This document shows positions 40,892-49,057 of a stretch of 64,000 bases of DNA, piece by piece. Below the pieces are notes generated by a model, which was not told the origin of the DNA, searched no databases, and saw nothing but the letters and a program-made list of their open reading frames with translations. The position numbers and the translations under genes were made by a program. The stretch is taken from NCBI RefSeq assembly GCF_001043975.1, contig NZ_LABY01000047.1, positions 1-64,000 on the forward strand, in the 5' to 3' direction. Origin of the DNA: Methylobacterium variabile. Lineage in GTDB: Bacteria > Pseudomonadota > Alphaproteobacteria > Rhizobiales > Beijerinckiaceae. Position 1 is the stretch's first letter. Every line of letters starts with the position of its first letter.

Positions 40892-42939
40892 CCGCGCCGG
40901 CCGACGAGGAGCGCGTCCTCATCCTGGCGCCGCGCGGGCGCGACGCCCAGGTCGCGGAACAGGTGCTCGACCGGGCAGGCACGCGCGCGGAGGCCTGTCC
41001 CGACATCTCGGGCTGGCTCGCCTGCCTCCAGGCCGGTGCGGGCGCCGCGCTGGTCACGGAGGAGGCGCTCGGCGAAGGCCGGACGGACGACCTGTTCGCC
41101 TGGCTCGACGCGCAGCCGCCCTGGTCCGACTTCCCCTTCATCGTGCTCGCGACGCGCCAGGCCGGGCGCCGCTCCGAGCCCGCGTCGCGCCTGCTCGCCC
41201 GGCTCGGGAACGTCGTCCTCCTGGAGCGCCCGGTGAACGCCGAGACGCTCGCCAGCGCCGCGGCGTCGGCGCTGCGGGCGCGCCGCCGCCAGTACCAGGC
41301 CCGGGAACACCTGCTGGAACGCGAGCGGGCCCAGGAGCAGCTCCGGCTCGCCAACGAGGACCTGGAGCGCCGGGTCGCCGAGCGCACCCGCGAGGTCGAG
41401 GCGGCGCACGAGACCCTCGCCTTCGCGCTCGACGCCGCCGGCTTGGCCTCGTGGGATCTCGATTACCGCACCGGCGCCTCGCGCCGCTCGCCCCGCTTCA
41501 ACGCCGTCTTCGGGTACGAGGGGACGGGACCGCGCTGGGACCGGGAGAGCTTCCTCGCCCACATCGTCGAGGAGGATCGCGAGACCGTCGAGCGCGCCTT
41601 CACGGCGACCCTCGAGACCGGCAAGCTCGACCTCGAGTGCCGCATCCGGCGCGCCGACGGGCAGGTGCGCTGGATCGCGCTGAGGGGGCAGATCAAGCAC
41701 GACGACGCCGGCCTGCCGCTGCGCATCGCCGGGATCCTGATGGACCGCACCGACCAGCGCCTCACCGAGGAGGCGCTGCGCCAAGCCCAGAAGATGGAGG
41801 CCATCGGGCAGCTGACCGGAGGCGTCGCCCACGACTTCAACAACCTGCTCACCGTCATCGTCGGCGGCCTCGACATGATGTTGCGCCGGCCCGAGCAGAT
41901 CGACCGGGTGAAGCGGCTGGCCGAGGCGGCGATGGGCGCCGCGCGGCGCGGCGAGCAGCTCACGCAGCAGCTCCTCGCCTTCTCGCGCCGGCAGATGCTG
42001 CGCCCGCAGACCCTCAACCCGAACCGCCTGCTGCTGGACTTCAAGCCGCTGGCCGAGCGTGCGGCGGGCGGGGCGGTCGAGCTCGTCTTCGACCTCGACC
42101 CGGCCTTGGACCCGATCCGCATCGACCCGGCGCAGTTCGAGGCGGCCGTGCTGAACCTCGTCGTCAACGCGCGCGACGCGATGGAGGGAGGCGACGGGCA
42201 CGCCCGCATCGCCGTCGCGAGCCGCAACGTCCGCCTCGGAACGGCCGCCGTCGCCGAGAAGGGGATCTCGCCCGGTCCGTACGTGGTCGTGTCGGTCAGC
42301 GACACCGGCAGCGGCATAGCGCCCGACAAGCTCCAGCGCGTGTTCGAGCCGTTCTTCACCACCAAGGAGGTCGGCAAGGGGACGGGGCTCGGATTGAGCC
42401 AGGTCTACGGCTTCACGCGCAGCGCCAACGGGTTCGCGCAGATCGAGTCCGAGCTCGGCCGGGGCACCACGGTCAGCCTCTACTTCCCGCGCTCCGCCGA
42501 CCCGGCCGGCGACGAGGCGGGGACCGGGCCGGCCGCGGCCCTGCCCCTGCGCCGGGCCGGCGCGGGCGAAACGGTCCTGCTGGTCGAGGACGACGAGCAG
42601 GTGCTCGCGATGGCGGTCGAGAGCCTGGAGGAGCTGAGCTACCGGGTCGTCGTCGCCCGCAACGCCGCCGAGGCGCTGGAGTACCTCAAGGGCGTGGAGC
42701 GCATCGACATCCTGTTCTCGGACGTGGTGATGCCGGGCGGCATGAACGGGTCGCAGCTCGCCGTCGAGGCGCAGAAGCTGAGGCCCGGCATCAAGGCTCT
42801 GCTCACCTCGGGCTACGTCGCGAACCTCGACGAGGGGCAGGTCATCGGACAGGGCGACCTTCCGGTGCTGAACAAGCCCTACCGCCGCGACGAGCTTGCC
42901 CGCTCGCTCCGCCTGGTTCTCGGCGGCGAGGGTCGCTGA
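40888..42939 (+). CDS. Hybrid histidine kinase with PAS domain, partner of the KaiC-like protein
   Basis: A 683-residue cytoplasmic kinase. In order: a receiver-like domain (about 8-125) lacking the usual phosphoacceptor Asp, a coiled coil (135-175), a PAS domain (178-290), HisKA with phosphorylatable His315 (GGVAHDFNNLL), an ATPase domain (about 415-535, VNARDAMEGG, DTGSGI, KGTGLGLSQVYGF), and a C-terminal receiver with Asp612 (FSDVVMPGG) and Lys663. No membrane segment is present. The GTG start at 40888 lies in the KaiC overlap. The HDFNN type of kinase is common in alphaproteobacterial light and stress sensors. The input signal is unknown; the KaiC-like ATPase is the likely partner. Confidence 0.9.
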   Translation: MTAPADEERVLILAPRGRDAQVAEQVLDRAGTRAEACPDISGWLACLQAGAGAALVTEEALGEGRTDDLFAWLDAQPPWSDFPFIVLATRQAGRRSEPASRLLARLGNVVLLERPVNAETLASAAASALRARRRQYQAREHLLERERAQEQLRLANEDLERRVAERTREVEAAHETLAFALDAAGLASWDLDYRTGASRRSPRFNAVFGYEGTGPRWDRESFLAHIVEEDRETVERAFTATLETGKLDLECRIRRADGQVRWIALRGQIKHDDAGLPLRIAGILMDRTDQRLTEEALRQAQKMEAIGQLTGGVAHDFNNLLTVIVGGLDMMLRRPEQIDRVKRLAEAAMGAARRGEQLTQQLLAFSRRQMLRPQTLNPNRLLLDFKPLAERAAGGAVELVFDLDPALDPIRIDPAQFEAAVLNLVVNARDAMEGGDGHARIAVASRNVRLGTAAVAEKGISPGPYVVVSVSDTGSGIAPDKLQRVFEPFFTTKEVGKGTGLGLSQVYGFTRSANGFAQIESELGRGTTVSLYFPRSADPAGDEAGTGPAAALPLRRAGAGETVLLVEDDEQVLAMAVESLEELSYRVVVARNAAEALEYLKGVERIDILFSDVVMPGGMNGSQLAVEAQKLRPGIKALLTSGYVANLDEGQVIGQGDLPVLNKPYRRDELARSLRLVLGGEGR

Positions 42940-43176
42940 CGCTCAATGGCGGTTCGGGCGGCGAGGCGCCGCGTGCTGCCGGCCACCACGTCCCGGTCGC
43001 GGGCGACGACCTGGCCGTGCGAGCCTCAGCTCTGCACGGTCAGGTGGAGGCCGTCCCGGGAAAGCGGGGCGGGCGTACCCATGCCCGATGCCGACCTGGA
43101 CGAGGCAGGTGGTGGGCCGTGCGTGCGTCCGCTCCGACCGGGAACCGCGGCGCGCTCCCCGGCACGCTTCCTCCCG

Positions 43177-44586
43177 TCAGAGGGTCGGGTGCAGGCCGCG
43201 GACCGGGCTCACGCCCTCCAGCAGCGAGGCGGCGTGCAGGATCGTCGACTCGGCCTGCCAACTGCCGACCAGCTGCACGTTGATGGGCAATCCCTCGCGG
43301 CTCGTCCCGAAGCGCATCGACAGACCCGGCAGGCCCGTCACGTTGAGGGGCACGGTCGCGCCCTGGAGGTAGGTCAGGTCCACGGTCTCTCCGTTGACGA
43401 CGAGTGCACGGATGCCGTGCTCGTGGGCCGGCACGGGCAGCACGGGGGTCAGGAGAACGTCGAAGTTCCGGAAATAGGCGGCGTAGCCGTCCCGGAGGCG
43501 CTCCGCCGCCTGCTCGGCCGCGACGTAGTCCGCCATGGAGGTGTCGGGCAGCGACAGCATGGTCCTGGCCATCTTGTAGAGCTCGTCGGCGCGGCGGCCC
43601 GCCGTCGCCTCCCGGAACGCCGGCTTCATCTCCATGACGTGGAGCTTGTTGAACACGTCGAGGGCGAAGTCGCGCTCCAGCGCCGGGATGCTCACCTGCT
43701 CGACGTGGATCCCCATGCCCCTGAAGGCTTCGGCCGCCGCCTGGACGGTCGCCGCAACCTCCGCGTCGATCGGGCCGAAGCCGGGACCGACCATCCAGCC
43801 GACGCGAAGCGCGCGGTCCGGCGCGACGCCTGCACCGGCGTCGAACGGGACGGTGCTGGTCGCGAACGCATCCTCACCGTCGGGGCCGGCGAGCTGCGAG
43901 AAGGCGAGCGCGAGGTCGCGGATGCTGCGCGCCATCGGGCCGACGTGCCAGAAGCGGCGCGGCGCCCGCGGCCAGATGCCGGTCATCGGCACACGCCCGT
44001 GGGTCGCCTTCAGCGAGACGATGCCGGTCTGCGCGGCCGGGCCGCGCACCGAGATGGCGAGGTCGGTGCCGAGGCCGAGCGGCGACATGCCGGCCGCGAT
44101 GGCCGCCGACTCGCCGCCGCTCGAACCGCCGGGCGTCCGGTCGAGGTTCCAGGGGTTGTTCGAGCGGCCGGAGAGCAGGTTGTCGCTCTCAAGCCAGTAG
44201 GAGAACTCGGGAAGGTTGGTCTTCGCGAGGAGGATGCCGCCGGCCTTCTTCATGCGCGCGACGCTTGTCGCGTCAGCGTCGGGCACGCGGCCCCTGAAGA
44301 TCGGCGAACCGCGCTGGGTCAACACGCCGGCGGTGTCGATGGAGTCCTTCACGGTGAACGGCACGCCGTGCAGGGGACCGAGCTCCTCGCCCGCCAGGAC
44401 GGCGGCTTCCGCCGCCTTCGCGGCGTCGAGCGCATTATCCGCGACGGTGACGATGGCGTTCACCTTGGGGTCCACGGCTTCGATCCGGTCGAGATGCGCC
44501 CTCACGACGTCCACGGGCGAGAGTTGCTTGGTGCGGATCAGCGCAGCCAGTCCGGTCGCATCCGAGAAGATGATGTCGTGGGTCAT
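43177..44586 (-). CDS. Amidase-signature family amidase with altered nucleophile loop
   Basis: A 469-residue amidase with Lys80 (FTVKDSIDT) and Ser155/156 (GGSSGGES). The nucleophile region reads GTDLAISVRGPAA: Ser179 is kept, but the two Gly of the usual DxGGSIR are Ala and Ile. The PEFSYWLESDN and NPWNLDRTPGGSSGGESAA pattern is shared by fungal-type and indoleacetamide-like amidases that keep this variant. It is divergent from a TetR gene, with a palindrome between, and stands alone on the minus strand, so it is probably repressed by that TetR. Activity is likely but the oxyanion loop differs from the other five. Confidence 0.9.
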   Translation of the reverse strand: MTHDIIFSDATGLAALIRTKQLSPVDVVRAHLDRIEAVDPKVNAIVTVADNALDAAKAAEAAVLAGEELGPLHGVPFTVKDSIDTAGVLTQRGSPIFRGRVPDADATSVARMKKAGGILLAKTNLPEFSYWLESDNLLSGRSNNPWNLDRTPGGSSGGESAAIAAGMSPLGLGTDLAISVRGPAAQTGIVSLKATHGRVPMTGIWPRAPRRFWHVGPMARSIRDLALAFSQLAGPDGEDAFATSTVPFDAGAGVAPDRALRVGWMVGPGFGPIDAEVAATVQAAAEAFRGMGIHVEQVSIPALERDFALDVFNKLHVMEMKPAFREATAGRRADELYKMARTMLSLPDTSMADYVAAEQAAERLRDGYAAYFRNFDVLLTPVLPVPAHEHGIRALVVNGETVDLTYLQGATVPLNVTGLPGLSMRFGTSREGLPINVQLVGSWQAESTILHAASLLEGVSPVRGLHPTL

Positions 44587-44654
44587 GGCACATTCCTACC
44601 TGTCGTTAGGCAGATTCGTCTTAGGCCTGGATTTCCGGGCCGTCAACCCCTAAC

Positions 44655-44669
44655 TAACGACCTATAGGT
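44655..44669. promoter_or_regulatory. Candidate TetR operator between amidase and TetR genes
   Basis: A perfect palindrome ACCTATAGGT (44660-44669) lies in an AT-richer patch containing two TAAC words, between the divergent amidase start (44586) and the TetR start (44696). Confidence 0.45.
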
Positions 44670-44695
44670 TGATTGGACTCGATGCGGAGGCTGGA

Positions 44696-45259
44696 GTGAG
44701 CGCGAATGCAAGGGAGGCGATCCTGGCCGCTGCCAGGAAGACCGCGCAGGCGCACGGCTACGGTGGGCTGAGCTACCGCGACCTCGCCGCCGATGTCGGC
44801 ATCAAGGCCGCGAGCATCTACCACCACTTCGCCAGCAAGGCCGATCTCGGTGCGGCCGTGGCCAGGCGCTACTGGGAGGACACGGCGGCCGAGCTGGACA
44901 CGATGCTGGCCGAGACCTCCGACCCGGTCCGCTGCCTGCACCTCTACCCCAACACCTTCCGCCGGTCGCTCGAGGACGGCAACAGGCTCTGCCTCTGCAG
45001 CTTCATGTCGGCGGAATACGCCAACCTGCCGGAGGTCGTGCAGCGGGAGACCCAGGGCTTCGCCGACGTCAACATCGCGTGGCTCGGCAAGGTGCTGGTC
45101 ATGGCCGGGATGGTAACGCCCGAGGAGAGCGAGGCGCGGGCGCGGGCCATCTTCGCCGCCGTGTCGGGTGCCCAGCTCTTTGCGAGAAGCCGCTCGGACA
45201 TCTCGCAGTTCGACACCCTGATCGAGAGCTACCGCGCCTCGGGCCTTCTGCCGGCATGA
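44696..45259 (+). CDS. TetR-family transcriptional regulator
   Basis: A 187-residue repressor. The N-terminal helix-turn-helix (about 8-55) includes LSYRDLAADVGIKAASIYHHF, a strong TetR match. The C-terminal ligand domain has two nearby cysteines (LCLCSFMSAEY), a pattern also seen in AcuR/NemR-like regulators that sense reactive compounds. The GTG at 44696 with GGAGG 5 bases upstream is the best start; a TTG at 44669 would overlap the palindrome. It is divergent from an amidase gene and probably controls it. Confidence 0.85.
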   Translation: MSANAREAILAAARKTAQAHGYGGLSYRDLAADVGIKAASIYHHFASKADLGAAVARRYWEDTAAELDTMLAETSDPVRCLHLYPNTFRRSLEDGNRLCLCSFMSAEYANLPEVVQRETQGFADVNIAWLGKVLVMAGMVTPEESEARARAIFAAVSGAQLFARSRSDISQFDTLIESYRASGLLPA

Positions 45260-45307
45260 AACCCCGGTATGAAAACTCAGAGCTGTTTGGTTTGCCGGAC
45301 AGTATGA

Positions 45308-45365
45308 ACACCCTCTTCGTCATTCCGGGGCCGCGCAGCAGAGCCCGGAAGGACGAAGAGGGTGT
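45308..45365. repeat. Extended family B palindrome after the TetR gene
   Basis: ACACCCTCTTCGTC and GACGAAGAGGGTGT form perfect 14-base outer arms around a family B core (TTCCGG, CCGGAA). It is the longest such repeat in the window and, together with the hairpin at 45393, separates two converging genes. Confidence 0.75.
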
Positions 45366-45392
45366 CAAATCCGTGGGATCCAATCAAACAGG

Positions 45393-45434
45393 CCCCAGGC
45401 ACGCTCGGCATCCAGCCGAGCGTGCCTGGGGTTT
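45393..45434. terminator. 17-bp perfect bidirectional terminator
   Basis: A perfect 17-bp stem (45393-45409 with 45415-45431) with a 5-base loop and TTT after it on the plus strand. It lies between the convergent TetR and DJ-1 genes and can serve both. Confidence 0.8.
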
Positions 45435-45461
45435 GTCTCCACCGTGCGCAGCTCGCGGGCG

Positions 45462-46145
45462 TCAGGCGCTCGCGAGGCGCTGGAGCAGGCGCTCGGCCGC
45501 CGGTCCCGACGAGGCCGGGTTCTGCCCGGTGATCAGCAAGCCGTCCGTGACCACGTACGGCTCCCAGTCACCGGCCTTCGAGAACTTGCCGCCGTTCCGC
45601 TTGAGCTCGTCCTCGACGAGGAAGGGGACCACCCGGGTGAGGCCCACGGCCTCCTCCTCGGTGTTCGTGAAGCCGGTGACGTCCCTGCCCTCGACGAGCG
45701 GCTTCCCGCCGGGTGCCGTCGCATGACGCAGGACGCCGGGGGCGTGGCAGACCAGGGTGACGGGCTTGCCGGCCGCGAGCGTCGTCTCGATCAGCCGTAC
45801 CGAGGCGGGATCCTCGGCCAGGTCCCAGAGGGGTCCGTGGCCCCCGGGATAGAACACGGCGTCGAAGCCGTCGTGGGTGAGCCCGTCGAGCCGGACCGTG
45901 TCCGCCAGGACAGCGTCGGCCTCGGCATCGGCCTCGAAGCGGCGGGTCAGGTCCGTCTGGAAGCCCGGCTCGCTGCTCTTGGGGTCGAGCGGCGGACGGC
46001 CGCCCTTGGGTGATGCGAGCACGACCTCGGCGCCCGCATCCTTGAACACGTAGTAGGGAGCGGCGAGTTCCTCCAGCCAGAAGCCGGTCTTCCGGCCGGT
46101 GTCACCAAGCGTGTCGTGGGAGGTCAGCACCATCAGGATCTTCAT
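45462..46145 (-). CDS. DJ-1/PfpI family protein (class I glutamine amidotransferase-like)
   Basis: A 227-residue protein of the HchA/YhbO-like branch. Cys133 sits in the nucleophile elbow LVCHAPG, Glu26 (FWLEELAAPY) is the expected partner, and YPGGHGPLWDL forms the oxyanion region. Family members detoxify methylglyoxal or repair glycated proteins, or act as chaperones or isonitrile hydratases. It is preceded by a small gene and a TetR gene that share an operator, so an electrophile-responsive role is plausible. The start is ATG 46145. Confidence 0.9.
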   Translation of the reverse strand: MKILMVLTSHDTLGDTGRKTGFWLEELAAPYYVFKDAGAEVVLASPKGGRPPLDPKSSEPGFQTDLTRRFEADAEADAVLADTVRLDGLTHDGFDAVFYPGGHGPLWDLAEDPASVRLIETTLAAGKPVTLVCHAPGVLRHATAPGGKPLVEGRDVTGFTNTEEEAVGLTRVVPFLVEDELKRNGGKFSKAGDWEPYVVTDGLLITGQNPASSGPAAERLLQRLASA

Positions 46146-46232
46146 CGTTGCTCTCCTTGGTGGAGGGGGAGTGAGTCGGTGGGTCGCCGGGGACGCCGTT
46201 CCGGGCGGTCCGCGCCTTCGTTCGCGAGCCGG

Positions 46233-46481
46233 TCAGTTGCGGTGGGATAACGCCCTGTCGGCGCTGCGCTCCGCGGTCTTCTCGCGCGCTTGCCGGACTT
46301 CGGTTCGTTCAAGCGCCGCGTAGGCACGGCGGATCTCCTGGGGCGCGGCCATGCGGACGGCGCCGATGACCTCCAGGGTGATGCGCTCGTCGGCCGAGGC
46401 CCCTGAGCCGCTGAACAGGGCGGCCCCGAGTTCGGCGAGCAGGAGGTAGGGGATGACACCGTGCGTGGGTTGGAAGGTCAT
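46233..46481 (-). CDS. Small hypothetical protein in the DJ-1 operon
   Basis: An 82-residue protein beginning MTFQPTHGVIPYLLLAELG, with GAGGAG ribosome-binding site upstream. A short hydrophobic stretch (about 9-25) is followed by a charged Arg/Glu-rich helix ending DRALSHRN. An EVIGAVRMAAPQEIRRAYAALE segment suggests a helical bundle. No family was recognised. It lies 87 bases upstream of the DJ-1 gene on the same strand and directly downstream of an operator at 46511-46524, so it is probably the first gene of that transcript. Confidence 0.55.
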   Translation of the reverse strand: MTFQPTHGVIPYLLLAELGAALFSGSGASADERITLEVIGAVRMAAPQEIRRAYAALERTEVRQAREKTAERSADRALSHRN

Positions 46482-46510
46482 GACCTCTTCTCCTCGTGAT
46501 TGCGTCTGAG

Positions 46511-46524
46511 TAGACCGGTCGTCT
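46511..46524 (-). promoter_or_regulatory. TetR operator upstream of the small protein/DJ-1 operon
   Basis: TAGACCGGTCGTCT, identical to 47192-47205 upstream of the TetR gene. It lies 30 bases before the small gene's start. The motif resembles the TAGACC-type boxes of NemR-like repressors. Confidence 0.75.
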
Positions 46525-46568
46525 CGAAAGACAGCGAACATGAGCGGGTGTCGCCCCGGCTGCCGCGG

Positions 46569-47171
46569 TCAGGCTGGTTGCAGGTTGAGGATGCGCCGCG
46601 TCGCGGCCATCGCGGCCTCGAACGGCGCATCGGTGCGTTCGATCTTCGCCATGAGGCTCGCGCCGAGCCACAGGTGATAGAGCGTCTCGGCGACCTCGCG
46701 CGGAGTGCCCTCGACCCGCAGCGAGCCGTCGCCGGCGCCCGCCTCGATGGCGCGGGCCACCCGGTCGATGATCCCGGCCGTCCCGGCCTTGAGCGCGAGG
46801 CGCATGGGTTCGGACAGGTCCGAGACCTCCGCCGCGAGCTTCACCGCGAGGCACTTGCGCTGGTAGTCGATGCTGCCCTGCGTCGCCTGCCACTTGCGCC
46901 AGTAGTTCATCAGGCGCTCGGCTTCGCTGAGGCCAGGCTCCGCGAGGGTCGCATCGATATCAGCCAGGTAATCCTCGAAGTAGCCCGTCAGCAACGCCTC
47001 GCCGAAGGCCTCCTTCGAGCCGAAATAGTGGTAGAACGAGCCCTTCGGGACCCCGGCCGCGGCCAGGATCTCATTGAGGCCGACGCCGGAGAAGCCCTTC
47101 GCGCCCACGATCCGGTGAGCGGTGTCGAGGATGCCCTGCCGGGTGTCGGTGTTGCCGCTCACGTGTGCCAT
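46569..47171 (-). CDS. TetR-family regulator (NemR/AcrR-like) of the DJ-1 operon
   Basis: A 200-residue repressor with a helix-turn-helix at about 10-55 (VGLNEILAAAGVPKGSFYHYFGSK, here in part) and a C-terminal domain with a cysteine in YQRKCLAVKLAAEVSD. The same region carries the redox or electrophile-sensing Cys in NemR-type regulators. Identical operators lie 20 bases before its own start (47192) and before the small gene (46511), which is strong evidence that it represses both itself and the DJ-1 transcript. Electrophiles such as methylglyoxal or quinones are the likely signals, by analogy. Confidence 0.88.
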   Translation of the reverse strand: MAHVSGNTDTRQGILDTAHRIVGAKGFSGVGLNEILAAAGVPKGSFYHYFGSKEAFGEALLTGYFEDYLADIDATLAEPGLSEAERLMNYWRKWQATQGSIDYQRKCLAVKLAAEVSDLSEPMRLALKAGTAGIIDRVARAIEAGAGDGSLRVEGTPREVAETLYHLWLGASLMAKIERTDAPFEAAMAATRRILNLQPA

Positions 47172-47191
47172 GACGCTGACATAGGCGCAAT

Positions 47192-47206
47192 TAGACCGGT
47201 CGTCTA
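47192..47206 (-). promoter_or_regulatory. TetR autoregulatory operator
   Basis: TAGAC-CGGTC-GTCTA is a perfect 5-5-5 palindrome 20 bases upstream of the TetR start, sharing 14 bases with the site at 46511. Confidence 0.75.
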
Positions 47207-47834
47207 GTGGTCGCTGGAATCATTCGTGCCGACCCGACGTTCCGTACCCGAGAGTGCGGGGCGAGCCGGTGCCCCGCCGCGGAAGCAGGTACCGGCGCGG
47301 TGGCGGTCCGCGCGAGCCCTGCTCTTGTCGCCCAGAGCGAGGTCCGCTCCTCGATTTCGGAGGGGCAGTCCCCGGAGCATCCCACCGACGCTTCGAGGAG
47401 CGGCATGCGGCGGATGCGCGGGCCGGTCGCGGCGAACACCGCGTCGACGGTGGCCGTGACCGGTCCACCTTCCGGGCCCGCCTGCCGCCAACCCAGGCCG
47501 CGGTCACGAGGTGCCGGACGGGGACACGGCTGACCGGCTCCCGCCACCCGGGACAGCCTGCGCCTGGGAGGTGCAAGGCGGCCCGGGTACGACGGGGATT
47601 GACCGGCGCCGGCCTCCTCTCCCTACAAGCCGCGAGAGAAGGACGCAGGCACCTTTCCGATCTTTGCGGGCAGCCCTGCATGGAAGATCACGCCAATCAG
47701 ACACCTTCGCATATCTCACCAACATGAACGTATGCACCCACGCATATCCGGTGACAATTTGCTTCTTATGTAAATTTATTACATCTGAATCAGGTGCCGC
47801 CCCTCGCAAACGGCCCTTGTTCGGAGATCATCAG
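47207..47834. other. No supported gene
   Basis: Over 600 bases with open frames on both strands but no recognisable motif or start. The last 100 bases become AT-richer and contain AACATGAACG and TTTATTACATC-like words, a likely promoter zone for the broken secreted-protein gene at 47835. Confidence 0.4.
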
Positions 47835-48448
47835 ATGTTTTACCGACTTGTCTTTGCCAGCATTGTCCTCGCCGCAGCCACTGGCAGCGTCCGTGCGCAG
47901 CAGACGCATACGATCGACGTGTGGCGCGCGCGGATCGAAGTCCTGAACCAAGGCTCCGGGGGCTTGTTCGGCGACGGTGCGCCGCTCCTGCGCGATGCGG
48001 ACGTTGCGACCGCCGCGACGAATCCCGGGGCTTCGGCAGCCCGGCCCTGGCGCACATCACTGCTGCCCGTCTGGACAGGCGTAGGCAGCGGCCTTGAACT
48101 CACGCCGGGAGCGTCCCGTGGTCGGAGCAACGCGAAAGACCGGCCCGCCCCTGATTCGACCGCTCGATTTACGCCACCGCCGACCTCGCCGAGCGAAGCC
48201 GGCTCCTTCATGGTGTCGCGCGGCTGGTGGATTCCGACCCGCTCTGGCGCGTGCCGACGCGCCTGCTCGACGATCCCGGGACGGCCCTCACGACCTTGGC
48301 CGCGTCCGTCGCAATCATCGCCGACACGCCGCCGACCGGCGGCACGGCGATCGCCGCGGACGGCACCGTGTTCGTCAGCGACACCGCAGCGCAGCGCGCC
48401 CGTCGTCAGGCCACCGACCGCTCGCTGATTCCAGCCGAACTGGGATGA
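47835..48448 (+). pseudogene. Frameshifted gene for a secreted protein, possibly MRJP/dopachrome tautomerase-like
   Basis: The frame from ATG 47835 begins with a clean signal peptide (MFYRLVFASIVLAAATGSVRA) and about 80 plausible residues, then loses sense. Another frame picks up from about 48150 with SIYATADLAERSRLL, LWRVPTRLLDDPG and AIAADGTVFVSDT, the pattern of the last blades of major-royal-jelly-type beta-propeller proteins. Most of the propeller (normally about 350 residues) is missing, so this is a decayed gene with an internal deletion and frameshift. The family assignment is tentative. Confidence 0.4.
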
Positions 48449-49057
48449 CCACGCAGTCCGCGTACCGTTCAACGATGCGCTCGACGCTACAATCGGACAT
48501 CGAAAAAGGAATGTACATCTCGTCAACGAGGGGGAGGATGATTCAATCCATCACCAGTCCGATACAGTCCACATTCATCCACGTGAAATGAGCAGAAATC
48601 ACCGATCCGTGACCCGCCCAGTTCCGTCCCCGACATGGGGCAGGCAGAAAATCACCGACAATATGTCATCGACTATGACAATTTCTACTCGGCTCTTCCA
48701 AATGAATAACACTTGATAGCATCTGGCGCTCCTTCTCGGAAACCCGCGTCCCGGATTGGCGCCTCATTGTGTCGAAAATCCAGAATATTCAAATCATCCG
48801 GAGCGTAATCGCTGTCGTATCCTGCAGTGACTAACGGTATGACAGAAGGTATCTGGAAGAAACGGGACGGGGAGAGACTGCCCGCTTGAGACTTACCTGA
48901 CACGGAAAGATGCTCTACAGCTAGACGGTGCGGCGGCGATCGGCCGAGCGTCTCGGCAGGGCTTGTCTCTTACCGAGGTGTCATCCGGCATTTCCATTTC
49001 CCCGCAGCGGATTCGGTTCACCAGGCTCGCGCCCGCATTACGGACTCGTAGGACAAA
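48449..49057. other. Moderately AT-rich gap, no supported gene
   Basis: About 600 bases upstream of the transporter-thioesterase gene. The stretch around 48590-48900 is AT-rich for this genome. No gene, RNA or repeat was recognised; it probably holds a promoter. Confidence 0.4.

Noticed and set aside
47191-47681. Several frames on both strands upstream of the broken secreted-protein gene
   Set aside because: All are Arg/Pro/Ala-rich shadows without family resemblance.
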